A model generated the notes under the pieces. That model was not told where the DNA came from. It made no database searches and saw only the letters and a program-made list of their open reading frames with translations. Shown here in pieces: positions 1 to 6,515 of a DNA stretch of 16,182 bases. A program made the translations under genes and the position numbers. The stretch is from assembly GCA_031417525.1 (NCBI GenBank), contig JANOVT010000279.1, forward strand, positions 1 to 16,182, given 5' to 3'. This DNA is from JAIBBG01 sp031417525 (lineage in GTDB: Bacteria > Bacteroidota > Bacteroidia > Flavobacteriales_D > Sanyastnellaceae). How positions within the stretch are numbered: the stretch's first letter is position 1; each line of letters begins with the position of its first letter.

Positions 1-20
1 GCTAAGACTACAAGAAATGG

Positions 21-626
21 CTATTTAGGAATGAAAACAAAACGATTATTTATAAAGACAACGCCAACACTATGACGAATTACCGAAAAAAGCGGACACA
101 GATTTATGAAATCAAAAGTTTTCTGTTTTGCAGCGGTCTCATACCAAGCGACCTTATTATCCCCCAAAGACCCTGATAGCACATCCAGATCACCATCATC
201 ATCCAGATCTGCAGAAAAAACACTTCGGGGGGTTAACGCCAATGTGGAAATGATTTGCTCGGAACTGAAGATTCCACCGCCTAGGTTCTTATACCAAATG
301 ATTTTATCTTGGCCTTCATCAGCAGCGAGTGCGTCAATGTTACCATCTCCATCAATGTCAGCGGCTCGCACACAGCGAGCATTATTTGCTAGACCAAGGA
401 TCTGCCTTGGACCAAAGGTTGCTCCACCCAAATTTTCATACCAAACAATTCGGATACTTTCTGCCTCCAAGATATCCATATCATCATCACCATCTAAATC
501 GGCTGCAACGATAAATTTGGGATCATATCCGATCGTCGAAATATTCTGATGTTCAGCAAATGGTTGCGCGATGCCAAAACGAGCAATGAGTGTGGCTATT
601 ATGAGAAGTGTCAATCGAAGGGACAT
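21..626 (-). CDS. Truncated secreted FG-GAP/VCBS-repeat protein
   Basis: Secreted protein of about 201 residues when started at the ATG complementary to 624-626. I chose this start because it is followed at once by a Sec signal peptide (MSLRLTLLIIATLIARFGIAQ), and because the 43 nt upstream match the leader of the paralogue at 3750 at the same distance from ATG. The open frame could extend to 698, but that adds an unlikely N-terminus. Three calcium-binding-type FG-GAP/VCBS repeats follow, with DLDGDDDMD, DIDGDGNID and DLDDDGDLD loops and W-Y-[EK]-N/T motifs, predicting part of a beta-propeller. Homology stops at KVAWYET (about position 138). The last ~35 residues (to the TAG at 21-23) do not resemble a repeat and look like chance translation of unrelated DNA. 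A full propeller and any C-terminal domain are missing, so this is probably a truncated paralogue or pseudogene. Function unknown; such proteins usually act at the cell surface or in the matrix. Confidence 0.7.
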   Translation of the reverse strand: MSLRLTLLIIATLIARFGIAQPFAEHQNISTIGYDPKFIVAADLDGDDDMDILEAESIRIVWYENLGGATFGPRQILGLANNARCVRAADIDGDGNIDALAADEGQDKIIWYKNLGGGIFSSEQIISTLALTPRSVFSADLDDDGDLDVLSGSLGDNKVAWYETAAKQKTFDFINLCPLFSVIRHSVGVVFINNRFVFIPK

Positions 627-669
627 TGTAGGTATGCTTTCGTTAAGGTGTGATAAAAGTAGCAAAATA
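627..669 (-). promoter_or_regulatory. Conserved leader/promoter region of the truncated VCBS gene
   Basis: Read on the minus strand, the 43 nt directly upstream of the ATG match the leader at 3751-3793 at 37 of 43 positions without gaps. This includes an 18-nt identical block (TATTTTGCTACTTTTATC). Strong conservation outside the coding region at a fixed distance from ATG suggests that promoter or 5'UTR information was duplicated with the gene. TACTTTTA resembles the Bacteroidota -7 box TAnnTTTG at seven of eight positions (final G is A), but I see no convincing shared -33 box. A promoter role is inference; the conservation is seen directly. Confidence 0.5.
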
Positions 670-714
670 GATTCAATGAAAAAATAATTCGGATTCAAGA
701 TTTAAGTCGCGTGC

Positions 715-853
715 GCTTGAAACCATAAAAGCCACAAAGAAATTTCGCTCAAAGGTCACAGAGACTTAATCTCAAGAGTTCATTGAGTATGAAAGATCAA
801 CCTTTTAGTGTTCTTTGTGTGCATTTCATTTTGTGTCTTCTGTGGTTTCAAGC
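715..853. repeat. 139-bp inverted-repeat element (family B, copy 1)
   Basis: The ends are perfect 11-bp inverted repeats, GCTTGAAACCA (715-725) and TGGTTTCAAGC (843-853). Inside them lie weaker complementary CCACAAAGA / TCTTTGTG blocks. The left part resembles sequence at 6348-6395 and the termini match the element at 6126-6312, so this is a dispersed MITE-like or REP-like intergenic family. It sits between the two tandem VCBS genes. The small open frame across it (783-998, plus strand) has no protein-like features and is not called. Confidence 0.6.
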
Positions 854-957
854 TCACGACAATTTAGCTGGTAATCCGAAAAGTCTTCTCATCGAATTAT
901 ATCATCAGTTTTCACAAGATGCCTTCATAGAAATATGGCAAGGTTTCATAACTACCC

Positions 958-2850
958 TCACTCCCAACAATCCTGATCGAAAACTGAAACAAGGATGAAG
1001 AGATCCTGCACATTGACGATGTCATTTGAATCGAGGTCTGCTGCGCAAGAATTGAGACAACCAAATTCTCCAATGAAAAAGATTAGGTCATCGGTGTTTC
1101 TGTTTCCATCACAATTAAAGTCTGCGCGGCACGGATCAATGGCTGTGATATCCGGCAATGTATAATTCAATGTGGTGCTTTCGGTGCAGAGTGGATTGGA
1201 AGCTGTTAACGTCACCTCGAAATTGGGTGGATCAATGGAAGTAAGCAGAAGTTCTGAATTCGCTCCTGCTGATACACCATCCACCTGCCAGGAATAGTTT
1301 TCTACAAATTGGTATGTGCTTTCGAAGTTCACTTGTTGTTCGTCGCATATCATGGCGGTGACAGGTTCAAAAGCCGATTCTCCGCCACATTCATGAATGG
1401 TTGTCCAGGTAGTGTTGGTAATAATCGGATCATTGTTATCGAAATAGATGTAAGCTGTGTTCTCGAGCACAGTGCCCACAGGCAAATTCGGGAGTGGGGT
1501 GATCATGTATGATATGACTCCGTGCGAGGCTGGTTCATTGTTTACTGAGTCGGGCAGTTGGATATTCTCAAAAAAGAAATCGATGAGTCTGGTTTCAGGA
1601 TCGATTGTCGTCATGACGGAATGAGAATTTGCGATGACTCTGAAAGACTCGATATCGAAATTCACATCCAGGGTGTCTTGAATTCGGATGTCTTGAGCCG
1701 GCGCATTACCTGTATTCTGAAAACGAATGACGAATTCCTGTCGCGTCTCTTGCAATAGCAAGTGTTGATCGGTATAGCCCAGTGGAAAAGCCTGTTTGTC
1801 ATTGGGGTCATAAGCACAAGTTATTTCTGTCATGCGTTCTTTCTCTCCATAAGCTACTTGATTTCCTTCATAATACCCGTAGACTTTGGCAACGTTGGTT
1901 ACGTATTCACCTATATGATCGACAGTAGGCGTGAGCAGGTCAATATCATAAAAGAACATTTGACCGGGAAGTAGATTCTCATAGCTCATGTAAATGGTAT
2001 TTCCAATGACTGAATCTATGGGTATTACTTCCTGATACCCCTGGAAGAGTGCATCATATTCTAATTCTATGATACCATCAATGGCCACATTACCCAAATT
2101 TCGAAAACAGATATTAAAGTTTGTATAGTCGTTGCACAGAAAGCTCAAGCCATCAGGATAAAAGTCCACGTTAATGCCAAACGCGGGTATTGTATTGGAC
2201 ACTCCAAACATCAGGTTGGTTGTTAAACTGGAATTGGCATTAAATACTTGAGGGTTTGGTGTAGTGTTGTATGGGAATGTAACTGTATTGATCAATTCGA
2301 ATGACGCTACTTGTTGGTGAGAGGTAGTGGTTATAAAATTGCCCTGGTCGTTGGTAATGTAAGCTTGTCCTGTTTCTTGCAACACCACTGTTTGAAATGG
2401 CAAGCCGTACTCATTCACATCCATATCTCCATTTTCATTTTCATCAAAAAATACGGTTCCATTAATTCTGAATTCGCAAGTTGCATTATCGCAAGTTGCA
2501 GTTTCCAAATAATTTGCCGCCAGGGGATTTGTGCACCCGCAAATACCATAGCAACAGCTGCCATTTTCTGTCAAAGCATCGGGGTCATAGTTACAAGCGA
2601 TCGGGTCTGTGCAACCAAAACCTGACAGATTCTCATACCATGCGATCTTATCATCAAAACTGGAAGCCGATAGAACGTCCAAATCGCCATCACCATCCAG
2701 GTCGGCAGCATAGACACTTGAGGCACCGTTCGCGGAGGCAGCATAAGCGTAGAGATCAGTGATGATTTGTTGAGCACCGAAATTTCCTCCGCCCAGGTTC
2801 TCATACCAGGCGATCTTGTCATCATTAGTAGAAGAAGAGAGCACATCCAT
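958..2850 (-). CDS. C-terminal part of amber-split secreted VCBS/DUF7619-like protein
   Basis: This is the downstream part of the reading frame that begins at 3750. It is in the same frame and continues past the TAG at 2953-2955; the Met at 2850 is only the first in-frame Met after that stop and not a credible start. Seen in order (residues from that Met): the end of repeat 6 and a full repeat 7 of the FG-GAP/VCBS type (1-77); two cysteine-rich CTDPxACNYDP-like motifs (80-125); an SdrD B-like segment with GTVFFDENENGDMD (about 130-190); a DUF11-like stretch; a DUF7619-like region opening with CAYDPNDK and ending YIYFDNNDPIITN (about 344-480); a PKD-like domain (about 488-565); and a dockerin-like pair of Ca loops, DFNCDGNRNTDDL and DLDSNDIVNVQDL (about 576-620), ending in CWE. 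I see no type IX secretion sorting domain. Whether this part is translated depends on readthrough, an error in the sequence, or reinitiation. Confidence 0.75.
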   Translation of the reverse strand: MDVLSSSTNDDKIAWYENLGGGNFGAQQIITDLYAYAASANGASSVYAADLDGDGDLDVLSASSFDDKIAWYENLSGFGCTDPIACNYDPDALTENGSCCYGICGCTNPLAANYLETATCDNATCEFRINGTVFFDENENGDMDVNEYGLPFQTVVLQETGQAYITNDQGNFITTTSHQQVASFELINTVTFPYNTTPNPQVFNANSSLTTNLMFGVSNTIPAFGINVDFYPDGLSFLCNDYTNFNICFRNLGNVAIDGIIELEYDALFQGYQEVIPIDSVIGNTIYMSYENLLPGQMFFYDIDLLTPTVDHIGEYVTNVAKVYGYYEGNQVAYGEKERMTEITCAYDPNDKQAFPLGYTDQHLLLQETRQEFVIRFQNTGNAPAQDIRIQDTLDVNFDIESFRVIANSHSVMTTIDPETRLIDFFFENIQLPDSVNNEPASHGVISYMITPLPNLPVGTVLENTAYIYFDNNDPIITNTTWTTIHECGGESAFEPVTAMICDEQQVNFESTYQFVENYSWQVDGVSAGANSELLLTSIDPPNFEVTLTASNPLCTESTTLNYTLPDITAIDPCRADFNCDGNRNTDDLIFFIGEFGCLNSCAADLDSNDIVNVQDLFILVSVFDQDCWE

Positions 2851-2965
2851 GTCTCCATCTTGATCCAGATCCGCTGAATAGACAGAGGAGGCAGCATAAG
2901 CGTAGGCATCAGTGATGATTTGTTGAGCACCGAAATTTCCTCCCCCCAGGTTCTAATACCATGCG
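2738..2965 (-). repeat. Near-identical tandem units inside the VCBS gene
   Basis: The stretch 2738-2812 matches 2891-2965 (153-bp offset) with only about five differences over 75 nt. Other units of the gene are clearly more diverged in nucleotides. This points to recent duplication or gene conversion of one propeller blade. The amber codon lies in one of the two copies. Confidence 0.75.
2953..2955 (-). other. In-frame amber codon splitting the 958-3750 gene
   Basis: On the minus strand the codon is TAG, in the context TGG TAT TAG AAC CTG. The corresponding codon is GAG in repeats 1, 2, 6 and 7 of the same gene. A single G-to-T change explains it, since the frame is intact on both sides: 3750 to 2850 is exactly 300 codons. 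It is a nonsense mutation, a base-calling or assembly error in a repeat, or (less likely) a readthrough site. Confidence 0.85.
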
Positions 2966-3750
2966 ATCTTATTATCATATTGGGAAGATGATAATACGTC
3001 CATATCACCGTCTCCATCCAGGTCAGCAGCATAGACTCCATTAGCACCGTTGGCTTGCGTAGATATGATCTGTTGAGCTCCGAAGATTCCTCCTCCTAAA
3101 TTCATAAACCACGAGATCTCGTCGTCAGCCAAAGATGCCGAAAGAACATCCTTGTCACCGTCGCCATCAAGGTCGACAGAATAGACATCACGCGCAGAGT
3201 ACGATTGCGTTGCGAGAATTTGTTGAGCACCGAAATTCCCACCACCTAAATTCATATACCACGTGATCTTGTCGTCGATCGTAGATGCTGAAAGCACATC
3301 CATATCTCCATCACCATCCAGGTCGTCGGCATGGACGGAAACCGGACCATCAGTTAAAGTAGTAATGATATGTTGAGAGCCGAAGAGACCACCCCCCAGA
3401 TTTTCATACCATGCGACCATATCGTCAAGATTAAAAGCCGCAAGTACATCCATGTCACCATCGTTATCAAAATCGGATGAATAGACGGAATATGGACCAG
3501 TTTGTAGCGTTGAGATAAGCTGCTGACTGCCGAAAACACCTCCACCTAGATTTTCATACCAGGCGATTTTGTTATCATCGTAAGATGCCGAGAGCACGTC
3601 CAAATCGCCATCGCCATCCAAGTCTTCCGCATGGACACTAACGGCAATAGACGCTAGTGTAGAAATGATCTGCTGATCGCCGAATAGCTGGGCAGAGCCA
3701 GTTTGTGCTACGAGCGCAGCCGCAATGAAAAAGATAAATCGGAAGAACAT
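2953..3750 (-). CDS. N-terminal part of amber-split secreted VCBS-repeat protein
   Basis: 265-residue product with a clear signal peptide (MFFRFIFFIAAALVAQTGSA, then QLFGDQQ), so exported. Five FG-GAP/VCBS repeats of about 50 residues follow, each with a Ca-binding loop (DLDGDGDLD, DFDNDGDMD, DLDGDGDMD and similar), a VLSAS strand and a WYENLGGG turn. They are expected to form blades of a beta-propeller. The frame stops inside the last repeat at KIAWY followed by TAG, where the other units mostly read GAG (E). Without the stop the gene would run to 958 and encode 930 residues with seven repeats and a C-terminal multidomain region. As written, the product lacks two blades and all C-terminal domains. 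It shares its leader with the truncated paralogue at 626. Confidence 0.8.
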   Translation of the reverse strand: MFFRFIFFIAAALVAQTGSAQLFGDQQIISTLASIAVSVHAEDLDGDGDLDVLSASYDDNKIAWYENLGGGVFGSQQLISTLQTGPYSVYSSDFDNDGDMDVLAAFNLDDMVAWYENLGGGLFGSQHIITTLTDGPVSVHADDLDGDGDMDVLSASTIDDKITWYMNLGGGNFGAQQILATQSYSARDVYSVDLDGDGDKDVLSASLADDEISWFMNLGGGIFGAQQIISTQANGANGVYAADLDGDGDMDVLSSSQYDNKIAWY

Positions 3751-3793
3751 GGTTGGTGTGCTTTCTTAAAGGTGCGATAAAAGTAGCAAAATA
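3751..3793 (-). promoter_or_regulatory. Conserved leader/promoter region of the split VCBS gene
   Basis: This is the counterpart of 627-669: 37 of 43 positions identical, ungapped, at the same distance from ATG. The common core on the minus strand is TATTTTGCTACTTTTATC. A TTTG about 16 nt upstream of TACTTTTA could serve as a -33 box here, but the other copy has no equivalent at that spacing. The promoter assignment is therefore tentative. Confidence 0.5.
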
Positions 3794-3990
3794 ATTAGCC
3801 CCAAAGTATTTTGATCAAAACGCAACTGGATTCTACCATCTTCAACTCCATTGAGACTGTTCATAGGACAATCGCAGAATGGAGGTGCGCTTGGTGCCTT
3901 AAGAAGTTGATCATGGTTAAAAACCACTGCGAGCGGCGGCACAGGTTATGCTGCGATAAAGCTGCGCCATGAGGAATTTCTAAGGAAAGA
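3794..3990. other. Intergenic region between VCBS gene and toxin-antitoxin pair
   Basis: About 200 bases with no convincing gene, tRNA or repeat. The short minus-strand frame across it (ending at 3861) has no recognisable domain and its start overlaps the toxin gene. Near the right end, TTTC-TAAG-GAAA (3977-3988) looks like a weaker version of the operator palindrome just downstream. Confidence 0.4.
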
Positions 3991-4014
3991 CATGTTTCCC
4001 AATAGGGAAATATG
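3991..4014 (+). promoter_or_regulatory. Palindromic operator of the HigBA pair
   Basis: A dyad with perfect 6-bp arms, TTTCCC (3995-4000) and GGGAAA (4005-4010), is separated by AATA. It is extended by CAT on the left and ATG on the right, each after one unpaired base. It abuts the -7 box at 4015-4022, so a bound dimer would cover the -33/-7 spacer. XRE-family antitoxins of HigBA modules typically repress their own promoter through such dyads. Binding by the antitoxin encoded here is inference. Confidence 0.6.
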
Positions 4015-4022
4015 TATCTTTG
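4015..4022 (+). promoter_or_regulatory. Bacteroidota -7 box for the HigBA operon
   Basis: TATCTTTG is a perfect match to the Bacteroidota sigma-ABfr -7 consensus TAnnTTTG. It ends 13 nt before the toxin ATG, implying a very short leader. No good -33 TTG/TTTG box is visible at the usual spacing because the operator dyad occupies that space. Confidence 0.6.
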
Positions 4023-4035
4023 ATGAAAATCTTGA

Positions 4036-4383
4036 ATGAAGTCAAACTTTGAGATTGAATTATTACCTGAGGCAGTTGAGTATTTAGAAAGTCTTGACAG
4101 CAAGACAAGAGAAAAAATCTACTACAATTTCAGGAAAGCGCAATACGTCAATGACAAAGAACTTTTTAAAAAACTCAACGACTTCATTTGGGAGTTTCGG
4201 ACGATATATAGCGGAAAAGCCTACCGATTCTTTTCATTTTGGGACAAGATAGATGGTAGGGAAACATTCGTTATTGCAACGCATGGAATACTGAAAAAGA
4301 CACAAAAGACACCCCCGAAAGAAATAAGAAAAGCGGAAGAAATAAGGCTACAATACTTAAGCAACAAGACTAAAAGAAAATAA
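4036..4383 (+). CDS. HigB/RelE-superfamily mRNA interferase toxin
   Basis: 115 residues, the usual size for HigB-type (Gp49-like, PF05973) toxins. These are ribosome-dependent mRNA endonucleases neutralised by a cognate HTH antitoxin. Visible family features are an N-terminal helix pair (LLPEAVEYLESLDSKTREKI, residues 9-28), the central strand block IWEFRTIYSGKAYRFFSFW (51-69), and the C-terminal THGILKKTQKTPPKEIRKAE (82-101), close to the HGFxKKTxKTPxxEIxxA signature. The order toxin then antitoxin and the 2-nt gap to the next gene are typical of HigBA. The first ATG at 4023 is out of frame, so 4036 is the start; there is no Shine-Dalgarno sequence, as expected in this phylum. Regulation is probably by the dyad at 3991-4014. 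Activity is inferred from family resemblance. Confidence 0.9.
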   Translation: MKSNFEIELLPEAVEYLESLDSKTREKIYYNFRKAQYVNDKELFKKLNDFIWEFRTIYSGKAYRFFSFWDKIDGRETFVIATHGILKKTQKTPPKEIRKAEEIRLQYLSNKTKRK

Positions 4384-4385
4384 TT

Positions 4386-4706
4386 ATGGCAATTAAATTG
4401 AAAACTGTTTCGCTTGACACAATGCTTGATAAGCATATTGGAAAGCGCGGAAGCGAAAAGCGGGATTTGTTTGAAAACGAATTACGGATTGACTTGTTGG
4501 GACAGGCTATTAAAAAAGCGAGACAAGAACGAAACCTGACACAAGAACAACTGGGCGAACTTGTAGGAGTGCAAAAAGCGCAAATTTCAAAAATTGAAAA
4601 CAGCGCAAAGAATGCAAGGTTTGAAACCATTTTGAAGGTGTTTGATGCTTTAGGAGCAACAGTAAATTTTAACGTCGAGTTGAAGAAGAAAAAATTTGCA
4701 TTCTGA
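4386..4706 (+). CDS. HigA-type XRE-family antitoxin
   Basis: 106 residues. A 37-residue N-terminal extension precedes a canonical XRE/Cro helix-turn-helix (about 38-92: GQAIKKARQERNLTQEQLGE, then VGVQKAQISKIE), followed by a basic tail KKKKFAF. It is expected to bind and inhibit the toxin encoded 2 nt upstream and to repress the shared promoter. Translational coupling with the toxin is likely given the spacing. In HigBA modules the DNA-binding antitoxin often follows the toxin, as here. The family call is secure; the partner assignment rests on adjacency. Confidence 0.92.
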   Translation: MAIKLKTVSLDTMLDKHIGKRGSEKRDLFENELRIDLLGQAIKKARQERNLTQEQLGELVGVQKAQISKIENSAKNARFETILKVFDALGATVNFNVELKKKKFAF

Positions 4707-4918
4707 GATAATATGGCGGCCGCTACCGACAACTCTCGGTTTAGTTGTTATTGAAGATTTGTACCTGCAATAAAGTTCAGGAATTAAAGAGCATTTGATC
4801 AATGAAGTTAAAAGCAGAAAACTTCATCGATTGAAACCAATTTCCGCGAATTCTGAAATTCCTTCAAGTTTACCCCTATGGGGCGCATTCCGCGAGAAAC
4901 AAAAATGAGCGAAGCGAA
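4707..4918. other. Intergenic region after HigBA
   Basis: About 210 bases without a gene. It holds one clear dyad, TGAAGTT (4803-4809) and AACTTCA (4820-4826), which could be a weak terminator or RNA hairpin between the convergent antitoxin and J-domain genes; it lacks a T-run. CCGACAACTCTCGG (4728-4741) is a second short imperfect dyad. Confidence 0.35.
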
Positions 4919-5365
4919 TTACGCCGTCACTCGCTTGCTGATGCTGCGATACGTGTAAGACTCAGAAATATGCCTGCGGATAAAACGCGCACAGGAATCC
5001 GAATTCACCAATTTGATATAGATATTACGTGGAACACCGAAGTATTCATAAACGTGACCATCCGTGAAAGTGACTTTCAATACTGATTTTTCGTAGTTGT
5101 AGTCGGCGATACCTGCGGTAGAAAGTGTCAGTTTGTATTCCGACTCTGTCTGCTCAATGGTTTCCGGAGCGATACTCACGAGGAAGTGATAGGCTTCAAT
5201 GATTTCTTTGCTGCGCAATTCTGCCTGCTCTTTCAGCTCCGCATTGTCGAAGAACTTGTCAGGATGACAATCTTTCATCAAGTTGCGATAAGTGGTTTTC
5301 AGGTCTTTCAACTCTGTATCTCTTGTAGCACCCAGCAATTTGCGGAATTCATTGATTCTTTTCAT
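4919..5365 (-). CDS. Small J-domain protein fused to a KTSC domain
   Basis: 148 residues. Residues 1-65 form a DnaJ-like J domain with the diagnostic HPD tripeptide at 34-36 (KDCHPDKFF) between two helices; HPD is the motif that stimulates Hsp70/DnaK ATPase. Residues 84-143 match the KTSC domain (PF13619 type): a YNYEKSVLKVTFTDGHVYEY strand pair, then GVP, then an NSDSCARFIRRHI helix. KTSC is a small domain often found alone or in phage and accessory proteins and thought to be linked to nucleic-acid or RNA-associated functions; its role is not settled. A plausible reading is a specialised DnaK co-chaperone that delivers KTSC ligands, which is inference. No signal peptide, so cytoplasmic. Neighbours give no functional hint. 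Confidence 0.85.
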   Translation of the reverse strand: MKRINEFRKLLGATRDTELKDLKTTYRNLMKDCHPDKFFDNAELKEQAELRSKEIIEAYHFLVSIAPETIEQTESEYKLTLSTAGIADYNYEKSVLKVTFTDGHVYEYFGVPRNIYIKLVNSDSCARFIRRHISESYTYRSISKRVTA

Positions 5366-5707
5366 GTTCTTTCAGTTTTCGACCTCTGGAAATGGATAAA
5401 ATTGTATAGCCAGTTTTCCAAAGGCGCGCGAAGATAGTCCATTGCTTTGAAATTCAATACTTCAATGAATAAAATCTTGAAAAGAGACCAATTACAGGTA
5501 GAAATATTTCTCGCGTTCATTTCCCCATACATTTATAGGGTGGGAGCAGAGGTTCTCATGATTCCTGAAGGTGAAATTATTTACACCCATTATCTCACAT
5601 GGTCATTCAGAATGGAGCGGACGGCTTTGCAAATGAGATAGGTTGAAAAATTTCCCCCTGGAGCACATCTCGCAAGTGTTTATTTATTTCAGAAAACAAG
5701 ATACACT
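5366..5707. other. Intergenic region between J-domain gene and 132-residue ORF
   Basis: 342 bases between divergent genes, so it should carry both promoters. I find no perfect TAnnTTTG box correctly placed for either. A 64-codon open frame (5447-5641, plus strand) lacks recognisable features and is not called. No repeat or RNA gene seen. Confidence 0.35.
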
Positions 5708-6106
5708 ATGGTAACACATCTTCACAACATCGCCAGAATTACATACAATCCGGAATCTACTGCCGACGAATCCAAAGGATACCTGCATTTCATTTTTGCT
5801 TCGGAACCTGATCTCCAGGAATCCCTTGTATTTCTCAATGAATTAAGAGAAAAAGAGCTGATGTTCCATGTCACGGTTACGGGAGAAAAAATTCTCGCAG
5901 AAATTTATGAGGCAGGTAAAAAAATCGCCGACACTGGTTATGTCAATTGTGACAGACCTTCGATGTTTAAATATAAAAGTGAGAAGCGGTATAAAGCTGA
6001 TTCACTTTTAGGAACAGGATTTTTACATTCCAATAAGATTGTTCCATTGCAGGATGACGTTTTTGAACCGGTGAAGTACACCCTGGAAGCCATGGAGGCT
6101 TTGTAG
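5708..6106 (+). CDS. Hypothetical protein, 132 residues
   Basis: I do not recognise this family. The composition is that of a soluble cytoplasmic protein: no signal peptide, no membrane segment, mixed charge, and an amphipathic stretch ESLVFLNELREKELMFHVTV (39-58) suggesting a helix then a strand. A second helix-like region is ILAEIYEAGKKIA (62-74). There is one cysteine (in VNCDRP). It stands alone in its orientation, with a divergent J-domain gene 342 bp upstream and repeat elements beginning 20 bp downstream. The start ATG at 5708 is the first in the frame and lies 3 nt after an ACACT stretch without a Shine-Dalgarno. It is probably a real gene, given sustained protein-like composition over 132 codons in a region of short shadows. 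No function is proposed. Confidence 0.6.
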   Translation: MVTHLHNIARITYNPESTADESKGYLHFIFASEPDLQESLVFLNELREKELMFHVTVTGEKILAEIYEAGKKIADTGYVNCDRPSMFKYKSEKRYKADSLLGTGFLHSNKIVPLQDDVFEPVKYTLEAMEAL

Positions 6107-6125
6107 AAAAGCCAAGCGTTGGTGG

Positions 6126-6312
6126 TTGAAACCACAAAACACTAAAAGGAATTTTTTGCATGGATGCATTATGCAGTCGCATAAACGTCCTCCGCGCTCC
6201 GTGTCCTTTGAGAAGCCGAAGGCTCTTAAAACCAGCATCTGATTTCAATCTTCATTGCGTTTTGACAATCATAACCTGATTTCAAGAACAAACAAAATCT
6301 TTGTGGTTTCAA
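6126..6312. repeat. 187-bp inverted-repeat element (family B, copy 2)
   Basis: Perfect 13-bp terminal inverted repeats, TTGAAACCACAAA (6126-6138) and TTTGTGGTTTCAA (6300-6312). The left end also forms a separate perfect hairpin with the preceding bases (GTGGTT-GA-AACCAC, 6122-6135). The interior holds CTCCGCGCTCCGTGTCCTTTG, a motif I associate with common CACAAAGGACACGGAG-type intergenic repeats in Bacteroidota. No coding capacity is credible. It follows the 132-residue ORF closely and may serve as its transcript end. Confidence 0.65.
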
Positions 6313-6347
6313 AAAATAAGAGTATATCCTTTGATTCGAAGATTTAT

Positions 6348-6395
6348 GAAACCACAAAAACCACAAAGAAAAGCCACACCAAGTTCACAAAGTAT
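6348..6395. repeat. Partial family-B element (copy 3, left end only)
   Basis: TGAAACCACAAAAACCACAAAG and the following bases resemble the left end of the 715-853 element, sharing TGAAACC, AAAA, CCACAAAGAAA and a downstream TCACAAAG/TCACAGAG block. No matching right terminus is obvious; CTTTGTCCCTGTG near 6413-6425 may be a degenerate remnant. Confidence 0.45.
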
Positions 6396-6447
6396 AAACC
6401 TTCTTGGCTGGGCTTTGTCCCTGTGTAATCCGAAGGCCTCAACTTAA

Positions 6448-6507
6448 TTTGTTATGAGTTCTATGTGGCTAACACTCAGCATATACGGCAAAGTAGCCAT
6501 ATAGCTG
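6448..6507 (+). repeat. Imperfect direct repeat, left copy
   Basis: About 60 bp beginning TTTGTTATG and ending CGGCAAAGTAGCCATATAG. It matches 6765-6824 (TTTGTTATG ... AGGCAAAGTAGCCATCTAG) in the same orientation at roughly three quarters of positions. The pair brackets the hairpin element at 6516-6755. Confidence 0.65.
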
Positions 6508-6515
6508 GATGGGGC

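Noticed and set aside
1..105. Possible 3' end of a plus-strand gene at the left edge (short frames ending near 30 and 75)
   Set aside because: Too short to assign; a faint resemblance to the end of a HigB-type toxin could be chance.
106..549. 147-codon open frame on the plus strand
   Set aside because: Ser/Pro-rich shadow of the VCBS repeats on the minus strand; the repeat periodicity keeps the frame open.
783..998. 71-codon plus-strand frame
   Set aside because: Lies across the 139-bp inverted-repeat element and runs into the end of the VCBS gene; no protein-like features.
2571..3047. 158-codon minus-strand frame overlapping the amber-split gene
   Set aside because: Alternative-frame reading of the tandem VCBS units (repeated MWTW-like peptides); not a protein.
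3861..4103. 80-codon minus-strand frame
   Set aside because: Its start overlaps the toxin coding region and the operator; no recognisable domain.
5447..5641. 64-codon plus-strand frame upstream of the 132-residue ORF
   Set aside because: No domain, no promoter or conserved neighbour, and composition not distinct from chance; kept as intergenic.
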